Part shown: positions 19,929 through 29,254 of the stretch, in pieces | How positions within the stretch are numbered: the first letter of the stretch is position 1 | Layout: every line of letters begins with the position of its first letter | Assembly: GCF_008807375.1 (NCBI RefSeq) | Contig: NZ_CP043311.1 | Span: forward strand, 5,436,001-5,500,000 | DNA from: Pseudomonas lalkuanensis | GTDB lineage: Bacteria > Pseudomonadota > Gammaproteobacteria > Pseudomonadales > Pseudomonadaceae | Direction of reading: 5' to 3' | DNA length: 64,000 nucleotides | Made by a program: the position numbers and the translations under genes | The notes under the pieces: generated by a model | What the model saw: the letters and a program-made list of their open reading frames with translations, nothing else | Databases searched by the model: none | Told to the model about the DNA's origin: nothing

Positions 19929-19948
19929 ACTCCAATCTTCCCTTCCTG

Positions 19949-21232
19949 CTAGATCACCACGCGCAGGCACTGCCCCGCGTGATAGAGCGAGAAACCCGCT
20001 TCGTAGAGCGAACTCCGGAGCCCCACCGCGGACACCGCGCGCATCGGCTGGAAGGGCATCGGCAACACCGTTTCATCCCCGCTCAGAAGGTAATCGGCGA
20101 AGGCCTTGCCCACCACGCTGCCGGTGGTCACGCCGCGGCCGTTGTAGCCGGTGAAGGCAAGCAGACCGGGCGCCGGCTCGTAGAGCCGCATCAGGTGGTC
20201 GGGGGTGAAATCGATGCAGCCGGTCCAGGTGAATTCCCAGTCCACCTTGCCCAGATACGGGAAGTAGTGGCGCTGGATGCGATCGGCCCAGGCGCGCAGG
20301 AACCAGGCCGGCTTGCGCGAGCCGTTGCCCAGGCTGCCGAGCAGCAGGCGGCCGGCGGCGTCGCGGCGGATGCTGCTGAGTACCTGGCGGGTATCCCAGG
20401 AACCCTGGCCGCCCGGCAGGATCCGCGCGGCGGCCTCGCCCGACAGCGGCGTGGAGGCCACCTGGTAGTAGAAACCGGGGAAGAAATGGCGGCGCAGTTC
20501 GGTCCACTCGCCTTCGGTGTAGGCGTTGGAGGCGATCACCACCTGCGGGGCGATGGCCACGCCGTGTTCGCCGACCACGCACCAGTTTGCGCCCTGGCGT
20601 TCCAGCCGCAGCACGGGGGAATGTTCGAAGAGCTGGCCGCCGAGGTACTTCACCGCGCGGGCCAGGCCACGGGTGTAGCCCATGGGGTTGAGGGTGCCGG
20701 CGCGGCGGTCGAGCAGCGCGGCGGCGATCTTGTCGGTGCCGGTGGCTTCGCGGCAGGCGGCGCCGGTCAGCAGCTCGACCGGCGCACCACGGCGCTGCCA
20801 CTGCTCGCAGCGACTGGCGAGGTCTGCCTGGCCACGGGCGTTGTGGGCCATGTGCAGAGTGCCTTCGCGGCGCAACTGGCAGTCGATGTCGTAGCGGTCC
20901 ACCAGGGAAAACACCAGCGACGGCGCGGCCCCCAGGGTGCGATTGAGGCGCTCGCCGACGGTGTGGCCGAGGCCGGCTTCGATCTCATCCGGCGGAATCC
21001 ACATGCCGGCGTTGACCAGCCCGACGTTGCGCCCGGAACCGCCATGGCCGGCGGTGTGGGCCTCCAGCAGGCAGACGCGCTTGCCCGCCTCCAGCAGGTG
21101 CAATGCGGCGGAGAGGCCGGTGAAACCGGCCCCGATCACGCAGACATCGACCTTGACCTCGCCGTGCAGCACAGGGCTTTCCGGCAATTGTGGCGTCAGA
21201 TATTCCCAGAGGCATTCCTGGCGCAGGCTCAT
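19949..21232 (-). CDS. amaA: FAD-dependent L-pipecolate oxidase, AmaA-like
   Basis: A 427-residue DAO-type flavoprotein. The FAD-binding motif near residue 35 reads VIGAGFTGLSAALHLLEAG, with LLEAHTAGHGGSGRNVG after it. The C-terminal FAD-contact segment is LLAFTGYNGRGVTTGSVVGKAFADYLL. Followed by an aldehyde dehydrogenase and a divergent LysR plus DUF1338 gene, this matches the P. putida ama cluster, where AmaA oxidises L-pipecolate to delta-1-piperideine-6-carboxylate. The related gamma-glutamylputrescine oxidase PuuB shares the fold, so the assignment relies on context. amaB ends 29 bases upstream, so the two are one transcript. Confidence 0.82.
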   Translation of the reverse strand: MSLRQECLWEYLTPQLPESPVLHGEVKVDVCVIGAGFTGLSAALHLLEAGKRVCLLEAHTAGHGGSGRNVGLVNAGMWIPPDEIEAGLGHTVGERLNRTLGAAPSLVFSLVDRYDIDCQLRREGTLHMAHNARGQADLASRCEQWQRRGAPVELLTGAACREATGTDKIAAALLDRRAGTLNPMGYTRGLARAVKYLGGQLFEHSPVLRLERQGANWCVVGEHGVAIAPQVVIASNAYTEGEWTELRRHFFPGFYYQVASTPLSGEAAARILPGGQGSWDTRQVLSSIRRDAAGRLLLGSLGNGSRKPAWFLRAWADRIQRHYFPYLGKVDWEFTWTGCIDFTPDHLMRLYEPAPGLLAFTGYNGRGVTTGSVVGKAFADYLLSGDETVLPMPFQPMRAVSAVGLRSSLYEAGFSLYHAGQCLRVVI

Positions 21233-21261
21233 CGATAGCAGTCCTTAGGGCCGGAACCCAC

Positions 21262-22752
<1,491 letters not shown>

Positions 22753-22890
22753 GGGGAACTCCTGTCACAAAAGAGGTGGCGCCATACCCGTATTCACCAG
22801 CGCGCTGGCTCCTACCGGTCGGGCCGAGTCGGAATGGCACCAGTAATAGCTGCGAAAAGGGCTTGCCAACAAACGACCTTTCCGACACAT

Positions 22891-22911
22891 ATCATTCCGT
22901 TAATTCATGAT
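22891..22911. promoter_or_regulatory. LysR-type operator (T-N11-A dyad) between amaB and the regulator
   Basis: ATCAT, 11 bases, then ATGAT is an exact dyad with the T-N11-A spacing used by LysR-type regulators. It lies 24 bases before the regulator's ATG and would serve both divergent promoters. Confidence 0.65.
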
Positions 22912-22934
22912 CCGGCCCGTCACGAGAACCCCCG

Positions 22935-23834
22935 ATGCTCAAACGCCACATGCCCTCGATCACCGCCCTGCAATGCTTCGAGGCAGTGGCCCGGCACCTC
23001 AGCTTCACCCGAGCGTCCGAGGAGCTGAGCCTGACCCAGAGCGCGGTGAGCAAACAGGTGGCGCAGCTGGAAGAGCTGCTCCAGCACCTGCTGTTCCGCC
23101 GTGTGCGCCGGCGCCTGCAACTGACCCCGGCCGGCTCGCTGTACCTGACCGAGGTGCGCAAGATCCTCGCCCAGGTGGAGATGTCCACCCACTACATGCT
23201 GTCCTACGGCGGCGATACCGAAGTGCTGCGGGTGGCCACGCCGCCGACCTTCGGTGCGCGCTGGCTGATTCCGCGCCTGAAGGGCTGGCGCCTGCGCCAT
23301 CCGAACATCCACCTGGACCTGCGCAACGAACTGGAACCGAACGCCCTGGTCCAGGGCCGCAGCGACGTGGCCTTCTACTTCGGCCATGGTGCCCTGCCCG
23401 GCGCCGAGTGCATCCGCCTGTTCAGCGAGGAAGTGGTGCCGGTCTGCGCGCCAGGTGCGATGCCCAGGACGCCCTTCACCGAACCGACCCAGCTCACCGA
23501 CCTGGTGCTGCTGCAGAACGCCACTCGCCCCGAGGCCTGGCACGAGTGGTTCCAGAGCCAGGACCGGCACACCGAGCACAGCTACCACGGGCCGCGCTTC
23601 GACACCTCCTACATGTGCATCCGCGCTGCCCAGGCCGGCTGCGGCGTAGCCTTGCTGCCGCGCTTCCTGGTGGAAGAGGAACTGGAGGAAGGCAAGCTGG
23701 TGATCCCCTGGGACCACCCCCTGCCCAGCCGCAATGCCTATTACCTGGCCTACCCCGAGCACGCGGCGGAAGTGCCGAAGGTGAAGGACTTCGTGCGCTG
23801 GATGCTGGAGCAGTTGGAGCGGGAACCGCTGTGA
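22935..23834 (+). CDS. amaR: LysR-family regulator of the lysine/pipecolate genes, AmaR-like
   Basis: A 299-residue LysR-type regulator. The N-terminal winged helix-turn-helix (ITALQCFEAVARHLSFTRASEELSLTQSAVSKQVAQLE, quoted only by its key residues FTRA, SLTQSAVSKQ) spans residues 5-65. The co-inducer domain follows (GARWLIPRLKGWRLRHPNI). It belongs to the GcvA-like branch. Its position between amaBA and the DUF1338 gene matches the regulator in that place in P. putida and P. aeruginosa. The ligand is probably a lysine-pathway intermediate such as pipecolate or aminoadipate, which is inferred. Confidence 0.8.
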   Translation: MLKRHMPSITALQCFEAVARHLSFTRASEELSLTQSAVSKQVAQLEELLQHLLFRRVRRRLQLTPAGSLYLTEVRKILAQVEMSTHYMLSYGGDTEVLRVATPPTFGARWLIPRLKGWRLRHPNIHLDLRNELEPNALVQGRSDVAFYFGHGALPGAECIRLFSEEVVPVCAPGAMPRTPFTEPTQLTDLVLLQNATRPEAWHEWFQSQDRHTEHSYHGPRFDTSYMCIRAAQAGCGVALLPRFLVEEELEEGKLVIPWDHPLPSRNAYYLAYPEHAAEVPKVKDFVRWMLEQLEREPL

Positions 23835-23989
23835 CAGGATCACGACGGCCTTCTTTTCTGTGGGAGCGAATGCTGGAGCGCCTCGCGCTTCAGGAAAAAA
23901 CGGAATGAACCCGCCGGTTTTTTTCGTTTGCCCCGCCGCCGCCGGGCTGCTTGGATAGGCTCATCTTTCCTTGAACCCGGAATCGTTCC

Positions 23990-25015
23990 ATGTCCGCCAA
24001 CGAACGCCTGTTTGCCCTGGTCGCCAGCGTGATCGGTGAACCCGCCGCCCGCTGGGTCGAAACCCACGTGGAAGTCCCTGCAGGCCTGTCCGCATTCCCC
24101 TTCAGCGAAACCGTCGTGCATCGCGCCTGGCTGGCCGAGGCGCTGAACCTCTGCCTGTTCCATAAACTGGTGGAAGCGGTCCCCATAGGCCGTACCTATG
24201 TTGAAGAACAGCGGACCAAGGGCCGCCAGGTGGTGTTCGATCACGGCGCCATCCGCACCGTCGACTGGCCGGACAACGGCGCCCTGCCCCGTGGCCGCCA
24301 GGCGTTCGCCCGCCTGCTGGAACCCCTGGGCTTCGCCGATGTGCGCACCTATCCGCTGACCCGGCTGAAGATGACCGGCTACGCCTACCGGCAGATGGAC
24401 CTTCCCGAGGACATCGCCCAGTTCTTCGTTTCGGAGCTGCATCCGGGCCGGTTCAGCGAGGGCTTCCAACTGGCCGTGAGCCGTGTGGTGGGCGACAGCC
24501 GCGACCCGCTGGACGCCAGCCATAAAGCCATCCTCGACACCCTCTGGCGCCAGCGCCGATGCAACTTCGCCGAAGCCCGGCACCTGCTGCCGGCGCTCTA
24601 CCGCGCCTTCGACCGCCAGCACGGCGTGGTGCGCGAGCAGGACTACGACCTGCTGCGCGAGGAAAGCGTGGAGATGGCCTGGATTTCCACCGAGGGCAAC
24701 ATGTTCAACCACCTCACCGATCGGGTCGCCGACCTGCAGGCAGTGGTGGACGAGCAGAACGCCAAGGGCCGGCCGATGAAGGCCAGCATCGAGGTCTCGG
24801 CATCAGGCCGGGTGATGCAGACCGCCTACCGTGCGGTGCAGGTGCAGCGCGACTTCGTCGATGTCGGCGGACGCGCCGTGCAGCGCGAGGTTCCGGGCTC
24901 CTTCGTCGAGTTCATCCAGCGCGAGATCGACCCCGACGATGCGCGCCTGGACCTGAACTTCGACAGCGGCAATGCCCAGGGCATCTTCAAGATGACTGCC
25001 GGGAAGCAGGGATAA
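23990..25015 (+). CDS. hglS: DUF1338 family protein, HglS-like 2-oxoadipate dioxygenase/decarboxylase
   Basis: A 341-residue DUF1338-family protein. The conserved metal-site surroundings are visible: FSETVVHRAWLAEALN near residue 40, DHGAIRTVDW near 85, and WISTEGNMFNHLTDRV in the second half. Members of this family in Pseudomonas (HglS) convert 2-oxoadipate to D-2-hydroxyglutarate with release of CO2, the last unique step of D-lysine catabolism, and use an Fe(II) held by two His and one Glu. The length is clearly shorter than the 450-residue YdcJ/HglS form I remember, so this may be a distinct sub-branch with another substrate. The gene follows the LysR regulator by 155 bases, with its own promoter region. 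Confidence 0.72.
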   Translation: MSANERLFALVASVIGEPAARWVETHVEVPAGLSAFPFSETVVHRAWLAEALNLCLFHKLVEAVPIGRTYVEEQRTKGRQVVFDHGAIRTVDWPDNGALPRGRQAFARLLEPLGFADVRTYPLTRLKMTGYAYRQMDLPEDIAQFFVSELHPGRFSEGFQLAVSRVVGDSRDPLDASHKAILDTLWRQRRCNFAEARHLLPALYRAFDRQHGVVREQDYDLLREESVEMAWISTEGNMFNHLTDRVADLQAVVDEQNAKGRPMKASIEVSASGRVMQTAYRAVQVQRDFVDVGGRAVQREVPGSFVEFIQREIDPDDARLDLNFDSGNAQGIFKMTAGKQG

Positions 25016-25023
25016 CCCACGAA

Positions 25024-25115
25024 CCTGCAGGAGCGAACTCATTCGCGAAGGGCCGCCAGCGGCCCGTGGTCCCAGGCCGGTTCACGGTTTATCGCGAATG
25101 AATTCGCTCCCACAA
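25024..25115. repeat. REPIN between hglS and azurin
   Basis: CCTGCAGGAGCGAACTCATTCGCGAA is paired with the inverted TCGCGAATGAATTCGCTCCCAC, around a GGGCCGCCAGCGGCCC hairpin. It lies between convergent genes. Confidence 0.8.
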
Positions 25116-25125
25116 CCTTGCCCAC

Positions 25126-25151
25126 AAAAAGGCCGCTCAATAGAGCGGCCT
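25126..25151 (-). terminator. Rho-independent terminator of azu
   Basis: On the minus strand GGCCGCTC-TATT-GAGCGGCC is followed by TTTTT. It is 20 bases beyond the azurin stop. Confidence 0.9.
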
Positions 25152-25170
25152 CTTCGTTACCCCTCGGAGG

Positions 25171-25620
25171 TCAGTCGACCAGGGCCAGGGTGCCCTTCAT
25201 CATCGATACGTGGCCGGGGAAGGAGCAGAAGAACTCGTAGCTCTCACCGGCAGCCAGTTTGGCCACATCGAAGGTCACGCTGTCGCTCTCGCCACCTCCG
25301 ATCATCTTGGTGTGAGCGATGATGCGGGCGTCGTCGGCCTTCAGGTAATCCTTGTCGAGTCCTGCGGTCATGCCTTCGGAGGCAATGGCCGGGGCATCGG
25401 CGGTCTTGCTCAGCACCCAGTTGTGACCCATCACGTTCTTGGCCAGCTTGCCGACGTGCTTGAGGTTCACGGTGAAGGTCTTGCAACTCTTGCTGACCTT
25501 GATCTCTTTGGTATCGAAAGTCATCTGATCGGTGGCCTGCACATCCACGGTACATTCAGCAGCCAGCAGAGGTGCACTGGCCAGGGCCAACACGGATGCA
25601 ACGACGAGCTTGCGAATCAT
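25171..25620 (-). CDS. azu: Azurin precursor (blue copper protein)
   Basis: A 149-residue azurin with a signal peptide (about 20 residues, cleavage after LLAA, mature [12 protein letters not shown]). The copper ligands are visible: His in VMGHNWVL, and Cys, His and Met in [12 protein letters not shown]. The Cys pair ECTV and KSCKTF makes the conserved disulfide. It is a periplasmic one-electron carrier in respiratory and oxidative-stress metabolism. The ATG at 25620 after AAGGAG is the true start; the longer open frame upstream overlaps the promoter. No ANR box (TTGAT-N4-ATCAA) was seen in the 120 bp upstream, unlike what I recall for P. aeruginosa. A terminator follows. Confidence 0.97.
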   Translation of the reverse strand: MIRKLVVASVLALASAPLLAAECTVDVQATDQMTFDTKEIKVSKSCKTFTVNLKHVGKLAKNVMGHNWVLSKTADAPAIASEGMTAGLDKDYLKADDARIIAHTKMIGGGESDSVTFDVAKLAAGESYEFFCSFPGHVSMMKGTLALVD

Positions 25621-25741
25621 GGGAGTCTCCTTGGCAGAAAGGGCAGAAATGCCCCAGAAGGGAGACTGCCCTATTCGCCAGCGAGTTCCCATGACCTGCG
25701 GCAACGGGCCGCAATCCTGAAAACAGGGAAGTTCATACCCC

Positions 25742-26365
25742 ATGCTGTCGTTCTTCATCGCCGCCATGCTCCTCGGATTCGTGTTCAATGCCGCGCCCGG
25801 CGCGGTCTTCAGCGAGACCCTGCGGCGCGGCCTGCGGGATGGTTACCGGCCCGCGCTGATGGTCCAGATCGGCTCCCTGGTGGGCGACGCCACCTGGGCT
25901 GCCCTGGGCCTCACCGGCCTGGCCCTGCTGCTGGACAGCGCCACCGTGCGCTACCCCCTGACCATCGCCAGCGCCCTGTACCTCGCCTGGCTGGGGCTGC
26001 AATCCCTGCGCGACGCCCATCGCCCGCCACAGCCTTCGCCCGAGGATGGCGGCGCCACGGGCGGCGCCTTTGCCTCGGGGGCGGCGCTGTCGCTGACCAA
26101 TCCGCAGAACATCGTCTACTGGGCCGCCATGGGCGGGGCCATGGCAGCCGTTGGCGTAGCCGAGCCGACGCCCACTCACCTGGCGGTGTTCTTCGGTGGT
26201 TTCATGCTGTCGTCGCTGCTCTGGTGCTTCATCTGCGCCGGCCTGGTGGACTGGTTCCGCCGCGCCGCGTCCACGCTCTGGCACCGGGTCACTTACCTCG
26301 CCTGCGGCCTCTGCCTGCTGGCCCTTTCGGGGATGACGGCGGCGGAGCTGATGAAGATCGCCTGA
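25742..26365 (+). CDS. LysE/RhtB-family amino acid exporter
   Basis: A 207-residue inner-membrane protein with about six hydrophobic helices. The family opening [32 protein letters not shown] contains the conserved NxxPGP-like turn (NAAPGA) and the charged loop. The middle helices carry [22 protein letters not shown], the second signature. It exports amino acids or related metabolites by proton exchange; the substrate is unknown. It is divergent from azurin with about 120 bp between. Its occurrence near lysine catabolism is only suggestive. Confidence 0.82.
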   Translation: MLSFFIAAMLLGFVFNAAPGAVFSETLRRGLRDGYRPALMVQIGSLVGDATWAALGLTGLALLLDSATVRYPLTIASALYLAWLGLQSLRDAHRPPQPSPEDGGATGGAFASGAALSLTNPQNIVYWAAMGGAMAAVGVAEPTPTHLAVFFGGFMLSSLLWCFICAGLVDWFRRAASTLWHRVTYLACGLCLLALSGMTAAELMKIA

Positions 26366-26451
26366 GCTATCGGAGCGATCGAAACAAACTAAGGGCGGGT
26401 GGTCGGGACGGCGTCCTAGCATGGCGCCATCCATTCACAAGGAGATGCACC

Positions 26452-26517
26452 ATGGACTTCCTGCAAAGCCTGCTCGCCGCCTATGCCGCCGGGGCTTGTG
26501 GCGCATCCGCCGAGTAA
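26452..26517 (+). CDS. Possible 21-residue small protein with a strong ribosome site
   Basis: A short reading frame, ATG at 26452 and TAA at 26515, preceded by ACAAGGAGATGCACC, an excellent ribosome site at the right distance. The peptide begins MDFLQSLLAAYAAGACG and ends in ASAE, so it is one short amphipathic or membrane-interacting helix with a single Cys. It lies alone between the LysE exporter and LOG genes. It could be a small membrane protein, a leader peptide, or chance. No homologue comes to mind. Confidence 0.45.
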   Translation: MDFLQSLLAAYAAGACGASAE

Positions 26518-26616
26518 TCGCGCGCCCTACCGTTCGGAAGCTGACTAGTCGAACAGCTTGGAGCCCGAGGACGAAGCCGGTACTCTTGCGCGCTTTTTTC
26601 GCACCAGGAGTCCTCC

Positions 26617-27204
26617 ATGTCCTTGCGTTCCGTCTGCGTGTTCTGCGGTGCCAGCCCCGGCGCCAAGCCGATCTACCGTGAGGCAGCCGCCCTCCTGGGC
26701 CACACCCTGGCCGAACGCGGCATCACCCTGGTCTACGGTGGTGGTGCAGTGGGTCTGATGGGCACCGTGGCCGACGCGGCGCTGGCCGCCGGTGGCGAGG
26801 TCATCGGGGTGATTCCGCAGAGCCTGATGGACGCCGAAATCGGCCACAAGGGCCTGACCCGCCTGGAAGTGGTCGACGGCATGCACGCACGCAAGGCCCG
26901 CATGGCCGAGCTGTCCGATGCCTTCATCGCCCTGCCCGGGGGCCTGGGCACCCTGGAAGAACTGTTCGAAGTCTGGACCTGGGGCCAGCTCGGCTACCAC
27001 AGCAAGCCGCTGGGCCTGCTGGAAGTGAACAGCTTCTACGACAAGCTCACCGACTTCCTCGACCACCTGGTGGAAGAGCGCTTCGTCCGCGACCAGCACC
27101 GCGGCATGCTGCAGGTCGGCGGCCACCCGGAAACCCTGCTGGACCGCCTGGAAGCCTGGCGTCCGTCCAGCGCGCCCAAGTGGGTAGATCGCAAGCCACA
27201 CTGA
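26617..27204 (+). CDS. LOG-family nucleotide 5'-monophosphate phosphoribohydrolase
   Basis: A 195-residue Rossmann-fold protein of the LOG ('Lonely Guy') family. The opening [20 protein letters not shown] and the catalytic motif [16 protein letters not shown] (family consensus PGGxGTxxE) are intact, as is [11 protein letters not shown]. The enzyme cleaves the N-glycosidic bond of nucleoside monophosphates, releasing a base; in some bacteria this yields cytokinins, in others it is a nucleotide-salvage or detoxification step. CCAGGAGTCC is the ribosome site. In P. aeruginosa, as I recall, the orthologue also lies near azu. Confidence 0.9.
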   Translation: MSLRSVCVFCGASPGAKPIYREAAALLGHTLAERGITLVYGGGAVGLMGTVADAALAAGGEVIGVIPQSLMDAEIGHKGLTRLEVVDGMHARKARMAELSDAFIALPGGLGTLEELFEVWTWGQLGYHSKPLGLLEVNSFYDKLTDFLDHLVEERFVRDQHRGMLQVGGHPETLLDRLEAWRPSSAPKWVDRKPH

Positions 27205-27264
27205 CCGCCCCCCCGTCCCGGCCTTACACTGTCCGGGACGAACCCCCGGGGTCAGGAGTGATCG

Positions 27265-27636
27265 ATGGCGGACGACGAACGGATCAAGGTCTACTACAAC
27301 AGCGCCTGCCCGGTGTGCAAAGCCGGCATCGAAGGCCAGAAGGGCAAGACCACCGCCTGCCAGGTGGAATGGGCCGATGTCCACCAGGACAACAGCGCGG
27401 TGGAAGAAATCGGCGAGGACCTGGAATACGTCCGCGAGCGCCTGCACCTGCTGGACGAACGGGGTGTCAAGCGCATGGGGATGGACGCCTTCATCGTGCT
27501 CTGGCGCCATTCGCCACGGGAACGCTGGAAAGCCCGGCTGTTCTCCCTGCCGTTGATCCACGGCCTCTCGCAACTCGCCTACAAGGCCTTCGCCCGCGCG
27601 CTCTATCGCTGGAACCGGGCCAAGCACCACTGGTGA
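27265..27636 (+). CDS. DCC-family (DUF393) thiol-disulfide oxidoreductase-like protein
   Basis: A 123-residue protein. The family opening is YYNSACPVCKAGIEG, with a CPVC redox-type pair in the place of the DxxCxxC motif. GMDAFIVLWR and RALYRWNRAKHHW close the fold. The family is thioredoxin-like and short, often lying next to oxidoreductases; the substrate is unknown. The stop codon overlaps a possible GTG start of the next gene (GTGA at 27633), so the two are probably translated together. Confidence 0.75.
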   Translation: MADDERIKVYYNSACPVCKAGIEGQKGKTTACQVEWADVHQDNSAVEEIGEDLEYVRERLHLLDERGVKRMGMDAFIVLWRHSPRERWKARLFSLPLIHGLSQLAYKAFARALYRWNRAKHHW

Positions 27637-27641
27637 CATGG

Positions 27642-28088
27642 ATGACCGCTGCAATCGAAACCCTGACCGCCCTTTCCCCTGTCGACCGCCAGCGCCTGGT
27701 CGACGTCTGGGAAGGCGCCGTGCGCGCCACCCACCACTTCCTCAGCGAGGATGACATCCAGTTCTTCAGGCCCCTGGTGCGCGATGCCTACCTGGACTCG
27801 GTGCGCCTGGCCTGCCTGCGGGGCGCCGACGGCCAGATCGCCGGCTTCATCGGCACGGTCGAGGACAAGGTGGAAATGCTCTTCGTCGACCCGGCGCAGC
27901 ATGGCCGGGGCATCGGCCGCGCCCTGATGGACCACGCCCTGGCCCTGGGCGCGCAATCCGTGGATGTGAACGAACAGAACCCGCAGGCGGTGGGTTTCTA
28001 CCTGCGCCTGGGATTCGTCCAGCATGGCCGCTCGGAAGTGGATGGCGCGGGCAAGCCGTTTCCGATCCTGCATCTGCGCAAGGACTGA
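27642..28088 (+). CDS. yjaB: GNAT-family N-acetyltransferase, YjaB-like
   Basis: A 148-residue GNAT acetyltransferase. The acetyl-CoA-binding segment is VEMLFVDPAQHGRGIGRALMDHAL, with the R/QxxGxG/A-type HGRGIGRA, and VNEQNPQAVGFYLRLGFVQHGRSEVDGAGKPFPILHL matches E. coli YjaB almost step by step (cited by its key blocks). Its substrate amine is not known with certainty. The start may be the ATG at 27642 or the GTG at 27633, which overlaps the preceding stop. It forms an operon with the DCC-family gene. Confidence 0.85.
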   Translation: MTAAIETLTALSPVDRQRLVDVWEGAVRATHHFLSEDDIQFFRPLVRDAYLDSVRLACLRGADGQIAGFIGTVEDKVEMLFVDPAQHGRGIGRALMDHALALGAQSVDVNEQNPQAVGFYLRLGFVQHGRSEVDGAGKPFPILHLRKD

Positions 28089-28096
28089 GCGGGCTT

Positions 28097-28207
28097 CCCT
28101 CTCCCCAACCCTCTCCCGGAGGGAGAGGGGGCGGATGGTGCCAAAGTTGATCTGAGCGCGTTTCCTGTAGGGGCGAATTCATTCGCCAAGCAGGCCGAAG
28201 GCCTGCC
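28097..28207. repeat. Hairpin repeat plus single REP unit after yjaB
   Basis: CCCTCTCCCC...GGGAGAGGGGG (28097-28131) belongs to the CCCTC hairpin family. A single REP-like unit CCTGTAGGGGCGAATTCATTCGC with a GCAGGCCGAAGGCCTGC hairpin follows at 28164-28207. Confidence 0.65.
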
Positions 28208-28212
28208 CGAGA

Positions 28213-29061
28213 TCACCCCTGCGGCTGTTGCACGATGATGGTCTGCGCCGGCATGGGTGCCGGGAAGTCCGCGCCCAGGGCCTCCTTGATCACCCGGTTG
28301 GTATCGAAATAGACCTGCCAGTAGTTGTCGTTGTGGCAGTAAGGTCGTACCGCCAGCACCGGCCCCACCAGGTTGAACTCGAGGATTTCCACATCCACCG
28401 GCGGCTCGGCCAGCACATTGGGGATGGCGGCGATGCGCTGCTTGAGCAGTGCCGCGGCGGCCTGCCAATCGGCGGCGCCGGAGAGCTGGGCCTTCAGTTC
28501 CACGCGCCGGAAGTCGTTGTGGCTGAAGTTCTGGATGGTGTCGCTGAAGATCTTGTTGTTGCCCACCAGGGTCATCACGTTGTCCGGGGTGTTGATGGAC
28601 GTGGCGAACAGGCCGATCTCCTTCACGGTACCGGTCACGCCGCCGGCGCTGATGAAGTCACCCACCTTGAACGGCCGCAGGACGATGATGAAGCCGCCCG
28701 CCGCCAGGTTGGCCAGCAGGCCCGACCAGGCCATGCCGATGGCCAGGCCGACCGCCGCGATCAGCGCCGCGAGGCTGGTGGTCTGGATGCCGAAGTACCC
28801 GAGGATGCCCACCACCAGGAGGATGTTCAGGGTGACGGTGATGAAGGATCCGACATAACGCAGCACTGTCGGGTCGACTTTCTGCCGCTCCAGGGATCGC
28901 TGGACCAGTCCGACCGCGAATCCGATGAGCCAGCGGCCGACCACCCAGAAGGCAATGGCAGCGAGAATCTTGACGCCGAAGGTGGTGGCGTACTGCATGA
29001 CCGTGGTCATGAACGCGCTGACCTTCTCGGTCCCCACATTGACGATGGTTGTTTCATCCAT
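28213..29061 (-). CDS. mscS: Small-conductance mechanosensitive channel, MscS family
   Basis: A 282-residue MscS-type channel. Three N-terminal transmembrane helices end in the pore-lining segment QTTSLAALIAAVGLAIGMAWSGLLANLAAG, with the glycine/alanine packing that lines the pore. The beta domain follows (GDFISAGGVTGTVKEIGLFATSINTPDN) and then the mixed alpha/beta vestibule. It opens under high membrane tension to release solutes on osmotic downshock. It stands alone, with about 190 bp upstream that hold a hairpin (29153-29179). Confidence 0.92.
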   Translation of the reverse strand: MDETTIVNVGTEKVSAFMTTVMQYATTFGVKILAAIAFWVVGRWLIGFAVGLVQRSLERQKVDPTVLRYVGSFITVTLNILLVVGILGYFGIQTTSLAALIAAVGLAIGMAWSGLLANLAAGGFIIVLRPFKVGDFISAGGVTGTVKEIGLFATSINTPDNVMTLVGNNKIFSDTIQNFSHNDFRRVELKAQLSGAADWQAAAALLKQRIAAIPNVLAEPPVDVEILEFNLVGPVLAVRPYCHNDNYWQVYFDTNRVIKEALGADFPAPMPAQTIIVQQPQG

Positions 29062-29152
29062 GGCGAAGCACCTTGCAGGAGAGAAGTGGCCCCGAAAAAG
29101 CTAGCACGGCGCCGGCAAAGTGCTCGCGGCAACGGCCCGCGCGCTTTTCGTA

Positions 29153-29179
29153 GGTTGGGCTGAGGTACGAAGCCCAACC
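29153..29179. repeat. Hairpin GGTTGGGCT...AGCCCAACC
   Basis: A 9-bp perfect stem around a 9-base loop in the gap between mscS and the transglutaminase gene. This GTAGGTTGGGC-type element is common in Pseudomonas intergenic DNA. Confidence 0.5.
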
Positions 29180-29254
29180 CGACGGAGCCCCGCCTGAGGC
29201 ACCGCCGCTGGGTCTCGATTCGCTCGGCACCGACCTGCAAGCGCGGCGGGAGCG

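Larger units (their letters stand above)
19453..19948. other. 496-bp control region between amaA and livJ
   Basis: No gene is seen. It contains, reading on the minus strand, a hairpin after amaA (19899-19928), an NtrC-like site (19690-19704), an AT-rich patch at about 19560-19600 and a sigma-54 promoter (19495-19510). The layout is that of an enhancer-dependent promoter. Confidence 0.65.

Noticed and set aside
22753..22890. Possible sigma-54 promoter for amaB (TGGCAAG ... TTTCGC)
   Set aside because: The -12 element does not have the TTGC core at the proper spacing; a LysR-type operator explains the region better.
25621..25741. ANR/FNR box for azurin
   Set aside because: No TTGAT-N4-ATCAA or close variant is seen upstream of the start.
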